DNA of 64,000 bases from Streptomyces pilosus (GTDB lineage Bacteria > Actinomycetota > Actinomycetes > Streptomycetales > Streptomycetaceae). Every line of letters starts with the position of its first letter. Within the stretch, counting starts at the first letter, position 1. The translations under genes and the position numbers were made by a program. Location: assembly GCF_014649835.1 (NCBI RefSeq), contig NZ_BMTU01000009.1, positions 186,001-250,000 of the forward strand, in the 5' to 3' direction. Shown one piece after another: positions 16,649 through 26,200 of the stretch. The notes below the pieces were generated by a model that saw nothing but the letters and a program-made list of their open reading frames with translations, had not been told where the DNA came from and did not search any database.

Positions 16649-19426
16649 TCAGCTGTAGGGGATCACCAGGACGGACTTGTCCGTGCCGGTCTGGAGCTTG
16701 GAGGTGCCGTTGCCGATGGCGCTCCACACCTCGAGGCGCACGGTGCCGCCGCTGAGGTTGCCGAGGCTGCCCGTGGACGCCTTGAGCCCGCGGGCCTGCG
16801 TGTACTCCTCCCAGCCGGTGACCGGGTCGGTCGCGAAGTAGTGGTACGTCTCGGTCCGGTCGAAGCTGCCGTCGCCGGTGAAGTCGTAGCTCACCCGCGC
16901 CTGCTGGCCGAGACCCACCGTGGTGCCCGCGTCCACCTGGAGCCGGAAGGCGGTCTGTGCGCCCGGGGTGAGCGTGCCGTTGACGCCGCGGACCTGGTAG
17001 ACGAGGGGCTGGTACGGGGTGCCGTCGCGGTTGGTGCCACCGGCGGAGGCGATGGTGTCGCTGCCCGCCGTGCCGCCGGTCGCCGTGGTCAGCACGCCGC
17101 CGCCGCGCAGCTGGAAGGTGTTGCCGGTGGGCGGCTCCGGGTCCGGGTCGGGGTCCGTGGACCCGGTCCCACTGCCGGTCGCGGTGGAACGTGCCGGCAC
17201 GGAGAGGGTCTTGCCGTCGGAGAAGGTCACGGTGCGGGCCGTGGACCCGTGGTTGTGGGCCGCATAGGTCCGGGTCGTGCCCTTGGTGAAGACGGCCGAG
17301 GTGGGGATGTCACCGGACACGCTGGTGTCCGGGGCGCCGAGCGCGGCGAAGGTGTTGATCCAGTGGTAGGTGTGCGCCTTCGACTCGCCCTCCTCCGGCG
17401 TGTAGCCGGCGTGGCCGGCGTCCCACTTGGCCTTGGCCGTGGCCGGGTCGGCGAAGGACTCGAACTCCCAGAGCAGGTCCCGCCATTCGACCGCCGGGCC
17501 GCCGTTCTCCCGCTCCATCTCCGCGATGTTGCGCCGGATGGCTGCCTTCTCACCGCCGAGGTGCAGCGAACCGCCGGTCACGGGCAGGACGTTGATGCCG
17601 TGGATCTCCTCGGGGTTGGCGGTCCACCAGGTGGCGTACGCCGCGCCGCTGCCCCACACCATGCCGGCCGTGTCGTGACCGAAGGAGGACGGGAAGACCT
17701 GCTCGTCGGCGTCGAACCAGTACTGGGCGATCGACTCCGACTCGGTGGTCAGCAGGAAGGTGCCGAGGTCACGCAGCGAGGTGTCGCCGGTGGCGGAGCC
17801 CCACAGGATCAGCGCGGTGCTGAGGTTGGTGGACTCGGAGGAGGACTCCTGGTTGTTGCCGGCGGCGAAGCCCTGGTGCCCGGAGGCCCAGCCGTGGCCC
17901 GCGTACACGTCGAAGCCGCGCAGGAACGGGTAGGCGGTGTCGGTGCGGCTGGGGTTGGCGGTGTCCCGCACGAGGGTCTTGACCATGCCGCCCCAGGCGG
18001 AGTCGGCGGCCCACGCCGGGTCGTACTGGGCGATGATCGCCGCCGCGTAGACGTAGTAGCCGTAGTGGAAGTGGTGGTCGTTCAGTTCGGTGTCGCTGCC
18101 GTAGGAGGCGGGGTAACCGGTGAGCGTCTTCCAGTCCTTGTCGTAGCTGAACTCGTTCGCGCCTCCCGCCGTGAACCAGTCCTGCAGCTTGCCCTTCATC
18201 AGGCCGAGCATCCGGTCGCGGACGGCGGTCTCACCGATCTGGTCGGCCACCGGAACGAGTTGGGCGAGGCGGCCGAGGGCCTTGCCGGTCCAGTAGGTGT
18301 CCGTGGCTCCGGAGAACGGGTCGGAGGCGTTCACGACGTCGTTCAGGTATCCGCGCAGCCGGGCGGCGTCCACGCCGTTCGACTTGGGCAGCGCGGGCAG
18401 CACCGGCGACGCCTTCTGGCTGGTGGTGAAGGAGGCCGACTCGCGGACCTTCATCGTGCCGCGCGGTGAGACGTAGGTGTAGGACGTGAGGGCGTCCTTG
18501 GTGTTCAGCCACTGGTGGCGGTAGAGGGCCTGGAGCGTACCGCGCTCGGTGCCCTCCTTCGCCTCGGTGGTGAGCGTGTAGGTCGCCCCCACGGTGCCTC
18601 CGCCGTAGTTCCAGGTGACCTTGGAACCCGTGACGAAGCTGTAGGCGTACTTCTTGAAGGTCGCCAGCGCGCCGGTGGAGGGCAGCACGGCGACCGAGAA
18701 GTAGTCCTTGGAACCGAGCCCCGCGGTGACGGTCGATCCGGCGACGTTCCAGTCGCTGCCCGTCGGCGCGAAGAGGGCGTAGTGGTGCCCGGCGACGGTG
18801 ATGCCGAGCACGTTGCCCTGGTCGGCGAAGACGGTGGGCGCGCCGGCCGTGGTGATCTGCGCGTTGCCGCCGGATCCCTTGGCGTATACGAACGGGGAGC
18901 CGTGACCGATGGTCGTGCGCAGGGTGCGGGCGCCGTCGGACCAGTACGGGGTGACGGTCCAGTCGGACCAGTCGTCGGCCTTCGTGTCGGGGGAGTTGAG
19001 GCCGGTCAGCCCGATGGTCAGGTCGCGCTTGTGGGCGTACTCGTACTGGCGGCCTTCGCCGACGATCGTGGGGCTCGTCGGATAGCCGACGTCGAGTCCG
19101 CCGGCGGTCGCCTGGTAGGTGAGGGGGTGCCCGTACATGGGGGTCGAGTACGGGTTGTCGCCGTAGCGCTGGAAGGCGAGGGAGGACCACCAGTCGTTGG
19201 TGGGCACCGGCCGGTTCTTCGCGGCGGCGGTCACCTTGGGCGTGACCGGGGTCCCCGTGTTGGTGGTGGGGCCCGACGTGCCGGGGGGCCGGGTGTCGGA
19301 GTAACTGCCGGAGCCTACGGGAACGGTGGCGGCGGCCGCCGGTGCGGCGGCCGGGCCGAGGCCCACGGCGGCGAGGGCCGAGGCCAGCAGCAGAACGGTT
19401 GCCGGTCTGGTGCGTGGGGATGGCAT
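16649..19426 (-). CDS. Secreted GH81 endo-beta-1,3-glucanase with C-terminal carbohydrate-binding module
   Basis: 925 residues. A signal peptide (about residues 1-32, ending AAPAAAA) is followed by the GH81 catalytic domain. Family signatures are 'RPVPTNDWWSSLAF', 'ELNDHHFHYGYYVYAAA' (catalytic Asp), 'GHGWASGHQGFAAGNNQESSSES' with the acidic pair, and 'GAAYATWWTANPEEIHGINVLP'. A Ser/Thr/Asp-Pro linker near residue 775 leads to a ~140-residue beta-rich module resembling CBM56-type laminarin-binding domains. It cleaves laminarin and fungal-wall beta-1,3-glucan outside the cell. Controlled by a near-consensus promoter and a perfect 16-bp palindrome. Confidence 0.94.
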   Translation of the reverse strand: MPSPRTRPATVLLLASALAAVGLGPAAAPAAAATVPVGSGSYSDTRPPGTSGPTTNTGTPVTPKVTAAAKNRPVPTNDWWSSLAFQRYGDNPYSTPMYGHPLTYQATAGGLDVGYPTSPTIVGEGRQYEYAHKRDLTIGLTGLNSPDTKADDWSDWTVTPYWSDGARTLRTTIGHGSPFVYAKGSGGNAQITTAGAPTVFADQGNVLGITVAGHHYALFAPTGSDWNVAGSTVTAGLGSKDYFSVAVLPSTGALATFKKYAYSFVTGSKVTWNYGGGTVGATYTLTTEAKEGTERGTLQALYRHQWLNTKDALTSYTYVSPRGTMKVRESASFTTSQKASPVLPALPKSNGVDAARLRGYLNDVVNASDPFSGATDTYWTGKALGRLAQLVPVADQIGETAVRDRMLGLMKGKLQDWFTAGGANEFSYDKDWKTLTGYPASYGSDTELNDHHFHYGYYVYAAAIIAQYDPAWAADSAWGGMVKTLVRDTANPSRTDTAYPFLRGFDVYAGHGWASGHQGFAAGNNQESSSESTNLSTALILWGSATGDTSLRDLGTFLLTTESESIAQYWFDADEQVFPSSFGHDTAGMVWGSGAAYATWWTANPEEIHGINVLPVTGGSLHLGGEKAAIRRNIAEMERENGGPAVEWRDLLWEFESFADPATAKAKWDAGHAGYTPEEGESKAHTYHWINTFAALGAPDTSVSGDIPTSAVFTKGTTRTYAAHNHGSTARTVTFSDGKTLSVPARSTATGSGTGSTDPDPDPEPPTGNTFQLRGGGVLTTATGGTAGSDTIASAGGTNRDGTPYQPLVYQVRGVNGTLTPGAQTAFRLQVDAGTTVGLGQQARVSYDFTGDGSFDRTETYHYFATDPVTGWEEYTQARGLKASTGSLGNLSGGTVRLEVWSAIGNGTSKLQTGTDKSVLVIPYS

Positions 19427-19457
19427 GCGTCACCTCAAGTCGTGACAGGGGGAGGCT

Positions 19458-19473
19458 CTGAGAGCGCTCTCAG
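19458..19473. promoter_or_regulatory. LacI-family operator of the GH81 gene
   Basis: CTGAGAGCGCTCTCAG, a perfect 16-bp palindrome with the GAGCGCTC core typical of LacI/GalR regulators of Streptomyces glycoside hydrolases. It sits 31 bp before the start codon and over the expected transcription start. Confidence 0.82.
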
Positions 19474-19482
19474 ATGGCCGGA

Positions 19483-19511
19483 ACGTAAAGCCCATGTAAT
19501 GCACGTGTCAA
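19483..19511 (-). promoter_or_regulatory. Sigma-70 type promoter of the GH81 gene
   Basis: Minus-strand TTGACA (19511-19506), 17-bp spacer, TTACGT (19488-19483); the -35 is consensus. The expected transcript starts near 19475, on the operator's edge. Confidence 0.75.
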
Positions 19512-19809
19512 TAGGTTGAACGCAGCGGGTACATGCCGGGCCTGCCATCCGTCATGTCTTCGAGCGGCGCGCGGAGTTGACGGGCCGGACGCACGGGGCA
19601 CGCGGGGCGCGCCGGTACGGCCGGAACCCGATGCCGGTGTCGTTGTCTCGATCGTTTCACGGTGCCGTCCCGGTTGTGCCGCGCGGCAGCACGTACGGCG
19701 AAGTCTCGTCTAGCGTTCCCTGGCACAGGGGTGTACGTCCGTACGTTCAGCGACGGCGTGGACCCTTCATGTTGGTGAACCCGCTCGACGCATCACGGGG
19801 GTAGGACGA
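19512..19809. other. Divergent intergenic region
   Basis: About 300 bp between the GH81 promoter and the PQQ-propeller lipoprotein gene. No gene is apparent. It should hold the plus-strand promoter, but no convincing -35/-10 pair was found; a small inverted repeat, GTACGTCCGTAC, lies near 19734. Confidence 0.4.
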
Positions 19810-21096
19810 ATGGCCAGGAGAAACGGTATGGCGTACGACAGATCGTTCGGGTCGTCGTCCCGGATGTCCCGGACCGCGTCCCGCCGGCGGATGTTGCGCC
19901 TGGCCGGCGGCGCTCTCGCGCTGGTGGCCCTGACCGCCGGTACGGTCGGCTGCGACGACGGAGCCGTGGACGCCGAGGACCCCGGAAACGCCGGCGGTGA
20001 GCAGCCCGGGGGCGACGCCAGGAAGCCGGGTGACGGTGGTACCACGGGCGGAGACGGCAAGGCTCCCGAGCCGCTGTGGACGAGGACGACCTCGGCCGAG
20101 ACCTACGGAGACAACGACGAACTCGTGATCGCGGGCGGCGCGGTGATCGCCGGCGGCACCCCGCTGGCCGCCCTCGACACCGCGACCGGCAAGCAGAAGT
20201 GGTCCGTGCCGGGCGGCACGGTCCCCGGAGCACCCCTGCTGCTCGGCAAGGACACGCTGTACCTGGCAAGCAGCCGGTACGACGGCACCGTCACCGGATA
20301 CGACCCGGCCTCGGGCGAGGAGACCTGGCGCAGCCGCCTGGGCAAGGGCTACCGGCAGCCGCAGCCCATCGCGGTGGACGAGAAGCAGGTGTACGTCATC
20401 GCCGAGATCCTCGAGGACGACGGGTCGTCGAAGACCAACGTCATCGCGGCCCTCGACAGCACCACCGGCAGGATCGCCTGGAAGGAACAGCGCGACCTCG
20501 GCACCGTGCAGAACGGCATCCACGCCGCCGTCCGCGGCCGCCACCTCGTCTACACCGACTTCAAGCAGAACCTCACCGTGCGCGACACGGCCACCGGCGG
20601 CCAGGTGTGGACACGGAAGACGACCAGGACGAACTACGGCTTCTTCGCCGTCCACGAGGACCTGGTGATCGTCCCGCAGGAGAAGAGGATCCAGGCGTTC
20701 GGCCTCGCCGACGGCCAGGAGAAGTGGTCGCTGGAAGCGACGGAGCTCGCTCTCTTCAAGGAGCCGGCCGTCGTGGAGGAGGTGCTCTACATCGCCGACA
20801 GCGCCAGGACGCTGCGGGCCGTCGACCCGCGGACCGGCAAGCCGCTCTGGCAGTCGAAGGCCCTCGCGGACGCGGGACTCCAGGTGCCGCGGCAGTACGT
20901 CAAGGCGGGCGGCACCCTCTACGGGGCCACGGACCTGGACAAGGACGGCGGCATCATCGCGATGGACGCGAAGACCGGCGATGTGCGATGGACGTTCAAC
21001 GACGGGACCGGCGACCACCACGCCTGGCTGGTGGCCACCGACGGCGAGCGCGTCTTCGCCCTGCACGGCGACAAACTGCACGCGCTGCCTGTCTGA
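19810..21096 (+). CDS. Exported PQQ-like beta-propeller repeat lipoprotein
   Basis: 428 residues. An Arg-rich start with 'SRRRMLRLAGG' leads into a hydrophobic segment and a lipobox-like 'AGTVGC' (Cys near residue 48), so it is probably a membrane-anchored, possibly Tat-exported, lipoprotein. After an acidic Gly-rich linker it has about seven blade motifs of the PQQ-like (Trp-docking) type: 'AALDTATGKQKWSV', 'TGYDPASGEETWR', 'AALDSTTGRIAWKE', 'TVRDTATGGQVWTR', 'QAFGLADGQEKWSL', 'RAVDPRTGKPLWQS' and 'IAMDAKTGDVRWTF'. Such folds are usually structural or ligand-binding in Streptomyces and need not bind PQQ. Own terminator follows. Confidence 0.87.
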   Translation: MARRNGMAYDRSFGSSSRMSRTASRRRMLRLAGGALALVALTAGTVGCDDGAVDAEDPGNAGGEQPGGDARKPGDGGTTGGDGKAPEPLWTRTTSAETYGDNDELVIAGGAVIAGGTPLAALDTATGKQKWSVPGGTVPGAPLLLGKDTLYLASSRYDGTVTGYDPASGEETWRSRLGKGYRQPQPIAVDEKQVYVIAEILEDDGSSKTNVIAALDSTTGRIAWKEQRDLGTVQNGIHAAVRGRHLVYTDFKQNLTVRDTATGGQVWTRKTTRTNYGFFAVHEDLVIVPQEKRIQAFGLADGQEKWSLEATELALFKEPAVVEEVLYIADSARTLRAVDPRTGKPLWQSKALADAGLQVPRQYVKAGGTLYGATDLDKDGGIIAMDAKTGDVRWTFNDGTGDHHAWLVATDGERVFALHGDKLHALPV

Positions 21097-21117
21097 CGCA
21101 CCGCCCGGACGGCCCCG

Positions 21118-21150
21118 CAGGTGGTCGGCGCCCCGTGAGCCGACCACCTG
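21118..21150. terminator. Hairpin terminator after the PQQ-propeller gene
   Basis: CAGGTGGTCGGC (21118-21129) pairs perfectly with 21139-21150 across a 9-nt loop, 22 bp after the stop. Confidence 0.75.
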
Positions 21151-21516
21151 CCACGGCGGGGCATCCGGGACCGTGCGGACACAGGAGACCGCGACGGCCC
21201 GGGGTTACCCACCCCGCGGACACCGACCGTGAGCACCGGCGCGCCCGCGCCGCCGCGGCCGGCGCCGGGAACACGGTGACCGATCCCTTCTCGTCGCGGG
21301 CGATCTCGATCACCACGTCCGTCGAGCGGTGGCCCCGGTGCGTCGCCCCGCCGTCGCCAACGGGTTGCCTCCCCCTCCGGGCTCCCCCTCGTTCCCCCTG
21401 CTCACGCCTTGTTTCCCGGTCGGCCGTCCCGGCGGGCAACAGGAAACCCGTCGACCTCCGCCGGCAGCGGGGCAACTCTGGATCCGTCAGCGAGCGGCGG
21501 TGAAGGGGGCGGGGTC
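21151..21516. other. Intergenic region, possible degraded coding remnant
   Basis: 366 bp without a recognised gene. On the minus strand at about 21240-21350 a short stretch has coding-like third positions and reads 'THRGHRSTDVVIEIARDEKG', but the frame has no good start and no family match, so at most it is a relic. Confidence 0.25.
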
Positions 21517-22437
21517 ATGAGGCGGGTACTCGTGTCCTGGTGCGTGGTCGTGGCGGCCGTCACGACCGGATGTGCCGGGGGAGTTGACGGCGGCGACGAC
21601 CGGGCGCGGCAGGACCCGCGTCCGAAGCCCCCGGCACTGACCTGGCGACAGGAACTGCGCATCGCCGACGCCCAGCAACGCCTGACCAGGCAGTGCATGA
21701 ACCGCCAGGGCTTCACCTACCGGGAGGACCGGGGCCTGACGCTCCGGGAGAGCCGCCCGGTGCGCTACGTGCAGGACGACGTGGCCTGGGCCCGTGCCCA
21801 CGGGTACGGCGGCCGGATCGAGGCGAAGAGCCTGCGTGTCCACGAGAGCAACCCCAACGGGACCTACCGCCGGGGCCTCTCCCCGTCCCGGCGTGCCGCC
21901 TTCGACGCCGCGCTCGACGGCGGCGGTGACGCCCGCATGCTCACGGCGGCGCTGCCGGGCGGCGGGGAGACGCGCAAACGGGTGGGCGGCTGCACGGAGG
22001 AGGCCGAGCGCGCACTGTTCGGTGACCCGGCCGAGTGGTACCGCACCGGCAAGATCGCCACCGGCCTCAACGCGCTCTACGGCAAGGACCTGATGGGGGA
22101 CCGCCGGCTGACCGCCGCGGTACGGGCCTGGTCCCGCTGCATGAAGGAGGCGGGCCGGCCCCACGACGATCCCCAGGCGGCCCGCGAGGCCGTCCGGGCC
22201 AACACCGCCCGGCTGGGCGCGGCCCGCGCCGACGAGGCGTTCGCCGTCGAACGGAAGACCGCCGTCGCCGATGCCGCCTGTGCCCGCGAGACCTCCCTGC
22301 GTGCCGTGGCCACGGCACGGGAGGCGTACTACCTGGACCGCCTGCGGGACCGGTTCGGTGAGGACATCGACACCTACCGGCATCTCGGCCGGCGGGCCTA
22401 CGACCGGGCGGTGCGCATCGTTCCGGAGCGGAGCTGA
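21517..22437 (+). CDS. Putative lipoprotein of unknown function (306 aa)
   Basis: The N-terminus MRRVLVSWCVVVAAVTTGCAGG is a lipoprotein signal with lipobox T-T-G-C (Cys near residue 19). The mature protein is helical, charged and Cys-containing: 'LTRQCMNRQGFTYRE', 'VGGCTEEAERALFGD', 'WSRCMKEAGR' and 'VADAACARETSLR'. The paired C-M-x-x-x-G and later single cysteines recur in a family of Streptomyces extracellular lipoproteins with several disulfide-forming Cys; I know no function for it. Start ATG 21517 follows GAAGGGGG; the open frame upstream lacks a site. Confidence 0.75.
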   Translation: MRRVLVSWCVVVAAVTTGCAGGVDGGDDRARQDPRPKPPALTWRQELRIADAQQRLTRQCMNRQGFTYREDRGLTLRESRPVRYVQDDVAWARAHGYGGRIEAKSLRVHESNPNGTYRRGLSPSRRAAFDAALDGGGDARMLTAALPGGGETRKRVGGCTEEAERALFGDPAEWYRTGKIATGLNALYGKDLMGDRRLTAAVRAWSRCMKEAGRPHDDPQAAREAVRANTARLGAARADEAFAVERKTAVADAACARETSLRAVATAREAYYLDRLRDRFGEDIDTYRHLGRRAYDRAVRIVPERS

Positions 22438-22554
22438 CCACGTCCGCGCGCTCCGGGGCGGACACCGCCCCCGGTGGGGGCACGCCGGGCCGCCAGAGTC
22501 CGGTGCGCCCGCACCGACGCATCACACCATCACACAGAACGAGGGGAAATCAGC

Positions 22555-23004
22555 ATGCGCAAGTTCACCGTCACGGCCGCCCTCCTCGGGCTCACCGCCC
22601 TGGGCGTCGTCGTGCCCGCCACCGCCTCGCAGGCGGCCGGGAACACCGTCGCCGGGCCGGGCTGCGACAGCAAGTGGGGGCCGCGCAACGGCTACATGTA
22701 CGCCTGGGAAAACCTGGACTGCTCGGGCGCCCAGCTCATCGGCACCGCGGGCAACAGCGACTGGTGGGTCGGCTCGCAGGACAGGGCGACGTCCGTCATG
22801 AACCGCGGTTTCACCGGCGGCCTCGACCACGTCGCGTTCTACGAGAACTCCGGCTTCGGCGGCGGCCACGCCTGTCTCGCGCCGGGCGAGCTCTACGCCG
22901 ACAACCTGACCGACAACCGGTTCACCAACGGCGTCAACGCGAACGACACCATCTCCTCGCACCGTTGGGTGTCCCGCAGCGCCTGCGGGGCCTTCCTGAC
23001 CTGA
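22555..23004 (+). CDS. Secreted peptidase inhibitor family I36-like protein
   Basis: 149 residues. Signal peptide MRKFTVTAALLGLTALGVVVPATASQAAG, then a small beta-rich domain with 'GYMYAWENLDCSGAQLIGT', 'DRATSVMNRGF', 'FYENSGFGGGHACLAPG' and 'DTISSHRWV'. This is the beta/gamma-crystallin-like fold of the I36 family (SMI, Streptomyces metalloproteinase inhibitor). Four cysteines could form two disulfides. Members inhibit metalloproteases, but many paralogues have unproven targets. GAGGGG lies about 9 nt before ATG 22555. A very strong terminator follows. Confidence 0.88.
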   Translation: MRKFTVTAALLGLTALGVVVPATASQAAGNTVAGPGCDSKWGPRNGYMYAWENLDCSGAQLIGTAGNSDWWVGSQDRATSVMNRGFTGGLDHVAFYENSGFGGGHACLAPGELYADNLTDNRFTNGVNANDTISSHRWVSRSACGAFLT

Positions 23005-23081
23005 CCCGACCCGCTCAGGCCCGACCCGCCCCGATCCGACCCGCCCGTGCGTGCGTGTGCGGCAGCGAGCGACTGGACGGG

Positions 23082-23127
23082 ACGCGGACGCCCGGAACCA
23101 CCCCATGGTTCCGGGCGTCCGCGTTTT
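23082..23127 (+). terminator. Rho-independent terminator with T-run
   Basis: Perfect 18-bp stem (23082-23099 with 23107-23124), 7-nt loop containing CCAT, followed by TTTT. It is the strongest terminator in the window and follows the I36 gene. Confidence 0.92.
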
Positions 23128-23207
23128 CGTCATACCGGGTGAAAGGTTTGGGTGCCCTTACCGCCCCGGCAGTAGCCTGGACCTCCACCGTCTCACGGCC
23201 GGACCGC

Positions 23208-26200
23208 ATGGGGGACTCCGTGGGAGATCCGCAGCACGGACAGGAAGCCGACCACGGCTACGAGCGGGATCGGGACGCGCTGACCACGCCTTCCTTCCCC
23301 GCGGAACTAAGACGACTCAGACAGGCACGCGGCCTGTCCCTGGCCGATCTGGCGCGCAGGACGCACTACAGCAAGGGCTACCTCAGCAAGATCGAGACCG
23401 GCGCGAAACGGGCGACCGCCGACATCGCCCGTATCTGCGACCGAGTGCTCGACGCCGACGGGGAGTTGCTCGGACTCGTAGACCTCTCCGAACGCGTGGA
23501 GGGGAGACGGCCACCCGCCGACGGCGGGACCGGTGCGGAAGCCGCCGCTCACGGCGGGCAGTCCGGCGGGGCCTGCCCGTACCGCGGTCTGTCGGCGTTC
23601 ACGCCGCAGGAGGCGGACTGGTTCTTCGGCCGGGAACGCGCGACGGCCGCACTGGTGGAACGGGTCTTCGAGCGGGTGGGGAGCGGCCCGCTGATGCTCG
23701 TCGCGCCCTCGGGCGCGGGCAAGTCGTCGCTGCTCAACGCCGGACTGGTGCCCGCCCTGCGGCGCGGCGACCTCCCCATGCCGGGCGCCGACCGGTGGCC
23801 GGTGGTGACGTTCACCCCCACCGCGCGGCCCCTGGACGAACTGCTGGAGCGCACCGCGAAGGCGGTGGGCGGGGACCTCGCCGTCACCGTCGAGGACGTG
23901 CGCGGCGATCCCGGCGCGCTGCTGGCCGCCGTACGCGCGATGGTGGGCGATCCGCCGGTGGCGTCCGGGGAGCGCCCGCCCCCGCCCTGCCGCCCGGTGC
24001 TGATCGTCGACCAGTTCGAGGAGCTCTTCACTCTCTGCGCGGACGCGGACGAGCGGCGCTCCTTCGTCCGGGTGCTCGGTGCGCTGGCCGCCCCCCGGCC
24101 GGAGGAGAGCGCCCACGGGCCCGCCGTCGTGGTGCTCGGCGTCCGGGCCGACTTCACCGGACACTGCCTCGACCTTCCCGAGCTCGCCCCGGTCCTCAGC
24201 CACGGACTGTTCGTCCTGCCGCCCATGTCCGTGGGGGAGTTGCGCGAGTCCGTCACCCGGCCCGCGGACCTGGCCGGACTGACCCTCCAGCCGGGTCTGA
24301 TGCCCCTGCTGCTGCGCGACGCGGGGCTGCGCGACGGAAACGGAGGCCCGCCGCCCGGCGGCGGGACGGACACCGGTGGCGGAGCCGACGCGATCCCCTC
24401 CGGCGTCCTCCCGCTGGTCTCCCACGCCCTGCTGGCCACCTGGCAGCGCCGCGAGGGGTCCGTGCTGACCGTCGCCGGGTACGAGCGGGCCGGCGGGATC
24501 CGGGGCGCGGTCGCGCGGACCGCCGAGAGCGTCTTCGCCGGGCTCTACCCGGCCGAGCAGCAGACGCTCCGCCGCGTCCTGTCCCGTCTGGTGTACGTCA
24601 CCGACGGCGGCGGGGCGACCCGACGGCGGGCGAGCGGGGCGGCCCTGAGGGAGCAGTTCGCCGACGCGGACGGCGCCTTGGCCGCGCTCGACGCCTTCGT
24701 ACGGGCCCGGCTGATCACGCTGGACAGTGACACGGTCGAGATCACCCATGAGGCCCTGCTGCACGCCTGGCCGCGGCTGCGGGACTGGATCCGGGCCGAC
24801 CGTGCCGGACTGCTCCTGCACCAGCAACTCGCGCACGCCGCCGCCGAATGGGAGCGCGAGGGCCGTGACCCGTCCGCGCTGTACCGCGGCACCCGGCTGA
24901 GCACCGTGCGCTCCTGGGCCGACGAACTGGACGGCTGGAGCCGCCTCGGCTCCGGCGAGGAGGCGTTCCTCCGGGCGAGCCTGGCCGCGCGGGAGGCCCA
25001 CGAGCGGCAGGCCAGGCGCCAGATCCGGCTCCGCCAGTCCATGCTCGCCACGCTCGCCGTCCTGCTGGGACTCGCTTTGACCGCCGGCGGCCTCGCCTAC
25101 CAGCAGCGCGAGAGCGCCCTCGGCCAGGAACGCGTCGCACGTTCCCAGGCGCTCGCCGTGCGGTCGGCCTCGCTCGCCGGGGGCCGGCCGGAGGCGTCGA
25201 TGCTGCTGGCCGGGGAGGCCTACCGCGCCCACGCCACCGCCGAGGCGCGCGGGGCGCTGCTGAGCACGCAGTCCCAGCCCTTCTCCGCCCGGCTGGCCGG
25301 TCACCGCGGTCCGGTCAACACGGTGGTCTTCGCACCGGACGACCGGACCCTGGCGACGGGCAGTTCCGACGGGACGGTGACGCTGCGCAGGGTGTCGGAC
25401 CACCGTACGACCGCCACGTTCACCGTGTCCGGGCCCGTCCGCGCGATCGCCTTCAGCCCCGACGGACGCACTCTCGCGGCGACGTCGGCGCGCGGGCCGG
25501 TGAGCCTCTGGGACGTCGCCGAGCGCCGCCGGAAGGCCGTGCTCGCCGACACCACGCAGGGCGCCCGGGCGCTGTCCTTCGACCCCCGCGGCCACCGGCT
25601 CGCCGTCGCGACCGCACGCGGGCCGGTGCAGTTGTGGGACACCACGCGCACACCCCGCCTCACCGCCTCCCTGCGCGGGCACACGGGAGCGGTCAACGCC
25701 CTGGACCACGTCCACGACGGCCGGACCCTCGTCTCCGCCGGAGCCGACCGCACGGTGCGGCTGTGGGACACCGGCCGGGCCCGGCCCCTCGCCGTGCTCG
25801 AGGGGCACACCGACGAAGTACTGGGCGCGGTGTTCTCCCCGGACGGCCGTGAGGTGGCCTCCGGAGGAGTCGACCGGACGGTACGGCTGTGGGACGTGCG
25901 GGGCGGGCGGCTCGACGCGACGCTCTCCGGGAGCAGCGACGACATCAACGCCGTCGCGTACACGCACGGAGGCGCCACGGTCGTCGGCGCGGTCGGCGAC
26001 GGGACCACCAGGCTGTGGGACGCCCGCGGCGGCCGGCAGACCGCCGTGCTCGCCGGCCACACCGACTACGTGATGGGAGCGGCCGTGACCTCCACCGGCA
26101 CCCTGCTCGCCACGGCCGGATTCGACCGGTCCGTGGTGCTCTGGGATCTGTCCGGGCCGGCGTTGACGACCCGTCCGTTCACCCAGGTCTGGCAGGTCCG

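Noticed and set aside
20996..21475. Minus-strand frame between the propeller and lipoprotein genes
   Set aside because: Only a ~30-codon patch looks coding-like; no start site or family match, so no gene was called.
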